This document shows, in pieces, positions 62,778 to 64,000 of a stretch of DNA of 64,000 nt. Source of the DNA: Flavilitoribacter nigricans DSM 23189 = NBRC 102662 (GTDB lineage Bacteria > Bacteroidota > Bacteroidia > Chitinophagales > Saprospiraceae). Position 1 is the first letter of the stretch, and each line of letters starts with the position of its first letter. The notes beneath the pieces were generated by a model, which did no database searches, had not been told where the DNA came from, and was given only the letters and a program-made list of their open reading frames with translations. Both the position numbers and the translations under genes were made by a program. The DNA is taken from assembly GCF_002646595.1 (NCBI RefSeq), contig NZ_PDUD01000034.1, positions 1-64,000 of the forward strand, read 5' to 3'.

Positions 62778-63998
62778 TTATACAAAACGCTCCAGCGGAT
62801 ACCCTACGATCGTTTTCAGGGTAGCCAGCGCCAGTCCTTTGGCTTCCGCCAGACTAAATCCTTTATTCATATAGTAGTCTTCCAGTCGCACCTGGCTTTG
62901 AAAGTACGCTACTTTTAAGGCCGTCACCAGTTTCTGGTGCAGCGGGTCTCTTGATCCCCAGGCGTTGAGGTTGGCCCACAACTGATCATTCCACTGATCG
63001 ACGAACTGATTTTCCTGAGCGTCCAGCGCACGGGGAGCCAGGAAGAGCTGGGCCCGGGCCGAAGCGTAGGTAGCGATCACATTTTCGTTCGGTTTGGCAT
63101 CGGCGTTCAGGTCAGAAGCGATAGATTCCAGCACCTGGATCTCTTCCCAACTCAGGAACTGATCGCAGGATTGCAGTTTGAAGGTTTCACTGCTGTAGCG
63201 GGCGAAGGAAGCGTGGGCCGCTGCTGTTTCTGCCGGGTGTTCTTCGTACAACCAACAGGGAGCAGCAATATCGTTTCCGGGAGCTGCGTGCAGATAATGC
63301 AGGTGAAGAATCAGTTGATCCAATCCCTGGTAGGCATAGGTGGCATTATAGTCGAAGGGGGCTCTGGGTCCTCCCGTCTGACTATTATAAGAGGCCCGAA
63401 TAGCCTGATTCATCAGGGCGTTTACATCATTGCCCGGGCCCATGGTCCGGAAAAGGATATAGGCCTGATAAGCCTTAGCGATCGGAGTGGTGGAACTCTC
63501 CACGGTCAATGGGGCAGAAGGATCGTCCAGCAGATTATTGATCGCCAGTTGCAACTGGCCTTCGGCGCCGGCCTTCACCGTAGGATCAAAATAGCGGGCC
63601 AGTACCAGGTATTTCTGATAAGTGGGATCTGTCTGTTTAAACAGCTTGTAACCATTCTCCGTACCGGGACCATAGTAACCGTCCAAGGTACTGGTATAGG
63701 TATTCTCGGCCTTCAGTATCTTTTGCAGTTCCAGAGCCGAACGGCGCTTTACTTTTGAATTGATATCCGGAATTTCCATTTTTCCGGCATTGGTGCGCGG
63801 AATATTGGAGCGTAAGGTACCGGATTCCCGTACGGTCGGTGACGTCACCGGACTGGTACCGGATTTGGCGGCCAGTCTGTCATCTCCCGGAATGACTCCG
63901 TAATCCGTCGGCCGGTTGGTAGGCGTACTACCGCTTGATGCGGATGCAGCGGGATCGAGAGAGATCGGTATCAGGGGTTGCTTCAATCCGGTCTCAAA
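62778..63998 (-). CDS. Edge-truncated protein with a peptidoglycan-binding-like motif
   Basis: The reading frame is open to the window edge (about 400 residues visible), and no ATG precedes the visible part, so its true start lies outside. A low-complexity Ser/Thr/Pro-rich segment is followed by SALELQKILKAENTYTSTLD and YYGPGTENGYKLFK, which resembles a peptidoglycan-binding-1 domain (LQ..L...G.Y...DG.YGPGT). The rest is helical with many aromatic residues and DYYMNKGFSLAEAKGLALAT near the end. No catalytic motif is evident. It may bind the cell wall. The visible start codon would be a TTG at 63986, so I prefer truncation. Confidence 0.65.
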   Translation of the reverse strand, partial: FETGLKQPLIPISLDPAASASSGSTPTNRPTDYGVIPGDDRLAAKSGTSPVTSPTVRESGTLRSNIPRTNAGKMEIPDINSKVKRRSALELQKILKAENTYTSTLDGYYGPGTENGYKLFKQTDPTYQKYLVLARYFDPTVKAGAEGQLQLAINNLLDDPSAPLTVESSTTPIAKAYQAYILFRTMGPGNDVNALMNQAIRASYNSQTGGPRAPFDYNATYAYQGLDQLILHLHYLHAAPGNDIAAPCWLYEEHPAETAAAHASFARYSSETFKLQSCDQFLSWEEIQVLESIASDLNADAKPNENVIATYASARAQLFLAPRALDAQENQFVDQWNDQLWANLNAWGSRDPLHQKLVTALKVAYFQSQVRLEDYYMNKGFSLAEAKGLALATLKTIVGYPLERFV

Positions 63999-64000
63999 TT

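Noticed and set aside
1-64000. CRISPR arrays, rRNA, tRNA, prophage or complete insertion sequences
   Set aside because: I found no regularly spaced direct repeats, no tRNA-like TTCGA arm with acceptor pairing outside genes, and no transposase, integrase or phage-structural frame.

Overview
The window looks like a chromosomal segment of a Bacteroidota bacterium, most likely from the Saprospiria (Lewinella-like) group. The evidence is two proteins with C-terminal type IX secretion (T9SS) sorting domains, families concentrated in Bacteroidota (DUF5723, DUF3857/transglutaminase-like, DUF2853, SdiA-regulated propeller, acidic DksA-like protein), start codons without Shine-Dalgarno sequences, and at least two exact Bacteroidota-type promoters (TTG-N19-TAnnTTTG). 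The taxonomic call rests on protein character only. I saw no rRNA, tRNA, CRISPR array, prophage or intact insertion sequence.

Layout. 0-6 kb: a lipoprotein, then a metal-uptake unit on the minus strand (ABC ATPase, substrate-binding protein, MntR/DtxR regulator) with two perfect operator palindromes in front of the regulator and no permease, followed by a family 2 glycosyltransferase and a MATE exporter. 6-10 kb: a FlaR-like P-loop protein, then a cyclic-nucleotide-domain histidine kinase next to a response regulator fused to a thioredoxin-reductase-like flavoprotein. 10-20 kb: a large Gly-rich/HYR T9SS adhesin, a DUF2853 protein, a fatty acid desaturase, an LpxL-type acyltransferase, a polytopic membrane protein and AspS. 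20-30 kb: two DUF5723 outer-membrane-type paralogues, a membrane patatin, a DMT exporter, a T9SS-sorted repeat protein and an O6-alkylguanine-DNA alkyltransferase. 30-37 kb: a GH20-like hydrolase coupled to MoeA, a low-molecular-weight tyrosine phosphatase, a lipoprotein, and a four-gene minus-strand operon of a small unknown protein, two lipoprotein cyclophilins and a polyphosphate glucokinase-like ROK kinase. 37-45 kb: two DUF3857/pseudo-transglutaminase paralogues, an SdiA-regulated-type propeller, SucB, a small membrane protein and a Ca2+/Na+ antiporter. 46-53 kb: PanD, a flippase-like membrane protein, an RfaE2-type nucleotidyltransferase, a Nif3 protein, a zinc-ribbon coiled-coil protein, a TPR protein and a NIPSNAP lipoprotein. 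53-64 kb: PrfA, an esterase-ThuA fusion, a GNAT-nitrilase fusion, a DksA-like protein with a degenerate zinc finger, a three-gene ATP-grasp/ATP-grasp/AstE-peptidase operon, and an edge-truncated protein with a peptidoglycan-binding-like motif.

The most interesting units are: (i) the operon at 59261-62689, where two different ATP-grasp ligases and an aspartoacylase-type metallopeptidase are tightly coupled, suggesting synthesis and trimming of an unknown amide or peptide; (ii) the kinase / response-regulator-flavoprotein pair at 6931-10108, whose reductase part has lost the CxxC disulfide; (iii) the metal operon with a double operator but no permease; and (iv) small palindromic or MITE-like intergenic elements near 39.2 kb and 46.9 kb, plus GTCAG/CTGAC inverted repeats at three loci. 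Strong bidirectional hairpin terminators separate many convergent gene pairs.
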